Source: Streptomyces sp. CBMA123 (lineage in GTDB: Bacteria; Actinomycetota; Actinomycetes; Streptomycetales; Streptomycetaceae). Taken from it: DNA of 64,000 bases. The stretch is taken from contig NZ_MECK01000610.1 in NCBI RefSeq assembly GCF_014596465.1, positions 53,676 to 117,675 on the forward strand, given 5' to 3'. Numbering within the stretch: the stretch's first letter is position 1; every line of letters starts with the position of its first letter. Below, in pieces: positions 63,016 to 64,000 of this stretch. Position numbers and translations under genes: made by a program. The notes under the pieces were generated by a model. The model was given only the letters and a program-made list of their open reading frames with translations. It was not told where the DNA came from and made no database searches.

Positions 63016-64000
63016 GTGCATCACTCGATATCCCGCCCGCGCCGGGGCAGGAGGAGGGGCAGACCACCACTGCTGGGCAGGCTCTCCCTGAGCCTGCTGC
63101 CACTCGCTCTGGTGACCGGCCTGGTGGGAGCCGGGCTGCCCGATGCCGTCGCCGTCGAACCAGTCGGCGAACAGCTCCAGCTGAGTGACCGGGAACGCAT
63201 ACTCGGGGCCTGGCTCAAGGGCGGCCCGAGCGTGCACACACTCGCCGAAGCCGCGCTCGCCGGTGGCGACCAGGACGTGAAGCGGTTCCTGGAGAGCGAC
63301 CTCGCGGGAGCAGAGCACGCCGACGACTTGCTCGCCGCCACCCAGATCGCCAGCCTCGGCGGGCCCAAGGTCCGCGAGGCCGCGAACAAGGCCATCGACG
63401 GCACCGCCGTCGAATTGCGGACGTTCCTGCAGAGCGGATGGCAGTCGGCCCTGGCTGCGGACCAGCGCCTGTGGACGACCCGGATCATCGACCCTGCCAC
63501 CGGGGCGGGCCGCGGACTGCAGGCTGCCGGTGACGCCGCACTGCGCGGATCCGCCGATGATGTCCAACGCTTTTTGACGGAAGAGCAGTTCGCGGCGAAG
63601 GACGCGGACGACCGGGTGAAGCTGGTCCAGGTCCTGAGCGCGGGTGGTGCGAACACACAGGCGGCGGCGCGGGCTGCGTTGAACGGCTCGATCGAGGACG
63701 TCCGGGACTTCCTGGCCGTCGGGCAGTACATCGCCCAGAACCGAGACCAGGAACGGGGGAGCATCGCGCAGCTAGCCCAGCAGGCCAAGGAGGCAGGTGC
63801 GAAGGCCGCGGCCGAGACCTCGGCGGCGATCGAGGCCAAGGACAAGGCGGTCGCCAACTCACAGCTGGCGAAGCAGGATGCCGCGCGCGCGGCGGCCGAG
63901 ACACAGGCCGCAGGCGGTGACACGGCCAAGGCCACCGCCGCCGCGAACAACGCCGCCACGGCGGCGGAGCGGGCCGGGGAAGCCGCGCGGACCGCGATCA
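63016..64000 (+). CDS. ALF-repeat secreted protein, 3' end outside the window
   Basis: GTG 63016 follows AGGGGAGG. A basic leader with a hydrophobic core (LSLSLLPLALVTGLVGAGLP) precedes ALF repeats: AEAALAGGDQDVKRFLESD, AGDAALRGSADDVQRFLTEE, ARAALNGSIEDVRDFLAVG. Thereafter an Ala/Lys/Glu-rich coiled coil runs off the window. Such proteins in actinobacteria often end in Hint plus toxin domains like the RHS protein at the left edge; the end is not visible here. Confidence 0.8.
   Translation, partial: MHHSISRPRRGRRRGRPPLLGRLSLSLLPLALVTGLVGAGLPDAVAVEPVGEQLQLSDRERILGAWLKGGPSVHTLAEAALAGGDQDVKRFLESDLAGAEHADDLLAATQIASLGGPKVREAANKAIDGTAVELRTFLQSGWQSALAADQRLWTTRIIDPATGAGRGLQAAGDAALRGSADDVQRFLTEEQFAAKDADDRVKLVQVLSAGGANTQAAARAALNGSIEDVRDFLAVGQYIAQNRDQERGSIAQLAQQAKEAGAKAAAETSAAIEAKDKAVANSQLAKQDAARAAAETQAAGGDTAKATAAANNAATAAERAGEAARTAI

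Noticed and set aside
1..64000. tRNA, rRNA and riboswitch genes
   Set aside because: I saw no cloverleaf-like or conserved aptamer sequence on either strand; a covariance-model search would be decisive.

Overview
The window is high-GC actinobacterial DNA, most likely from a Streptomyces or Kitasatospora chromosome in a plastic, accessory-rich region. The signs are strong G/C third-position bias, GTG and TTG starts, GTGA/ATGA gene overlaps, and actinomycete families (HxlR, DUF6221, DUF6210, DUF6368, DUF6939, EACC1, ALF repeats). Both edges cut large secreted proteins: an RHS-type polymorphic toxin on the left (3-2705, with a downstream immunity candidate) and an ALF-repeat protein on the right (63016 to the end).

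3.3-8.5 kb is a scrapyard of mobile DNA: an integrase tail, an intact IS3-family element, a recombinase/ISL3-transposase chimera and a decayed transposase. 8.5-24 kb is mostly ordinary cargo: three small secreted peptidoglycan-binding proteins, a GH9 glycosidase divergent from a two-component system, a DUF6221 gene inside a miniature IS21-like element, an ArsR-type regulator with a membrane-anchored hydrolase, a PdxI-like reductase divergent from an HxlR regulator, Dps and a KimA-like transporter.

24.6-28.3 kb is a tight three-gene operon: an EACC1 protein, a caspase-like peptidase with seven exact 42-residue repeats, and a Ser/Thr kinase. It has the build of a biological-conflict system. A SUKH protein, a truncated ADP-ribosylglycohydrolase, an AspBHI-like modification-dependent nuclease and a PIN/RHH toxin-antitoxin pair with a clear palindromic operator follow.

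35.9-40.5 kb is a plasmid-like replication module: about 25 GTCGCT-core iterons, then overlapping genes for a primase-polymerase, a P4/D5-type helicase and a small protein, a 24-bp hairpin and a second, smaller iteron cluster.

43.6-49.8 kb is the most unusual part. Eight copies of a palindrome with an invariant ATTTTCCGCGGAAAAT tip (one copy with a single change) lie between small accessory genes (DUF6210, SUKH, DUF6939, VOC and unknowns). The stems outside the tip differ from copy to copy yet remain self-complementary (up to 42 bp perfect), so selection appears to act on the hairpin. Transposase remnants (IS110-, IS630- and possibly IS5-like) sit in and beside this array.

50-64 kb returns to chromosomal cargo: DUF6368, a GH15 hydrolase, an MFS exporter, a sulfatase with its formylglycine-generating enzyme (the sulfatase frame is broken by one base), DUF1345, a secreted pseudo-trypsin with propeller-like repeats and two paralogous secreted proteins. 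Two near-identical leader-plus-single-repeat relics of a type I-E-like CRISPR locus lie at 19.5 and 51.3 kb, in opposite orientation, with no spacers or cas genes.
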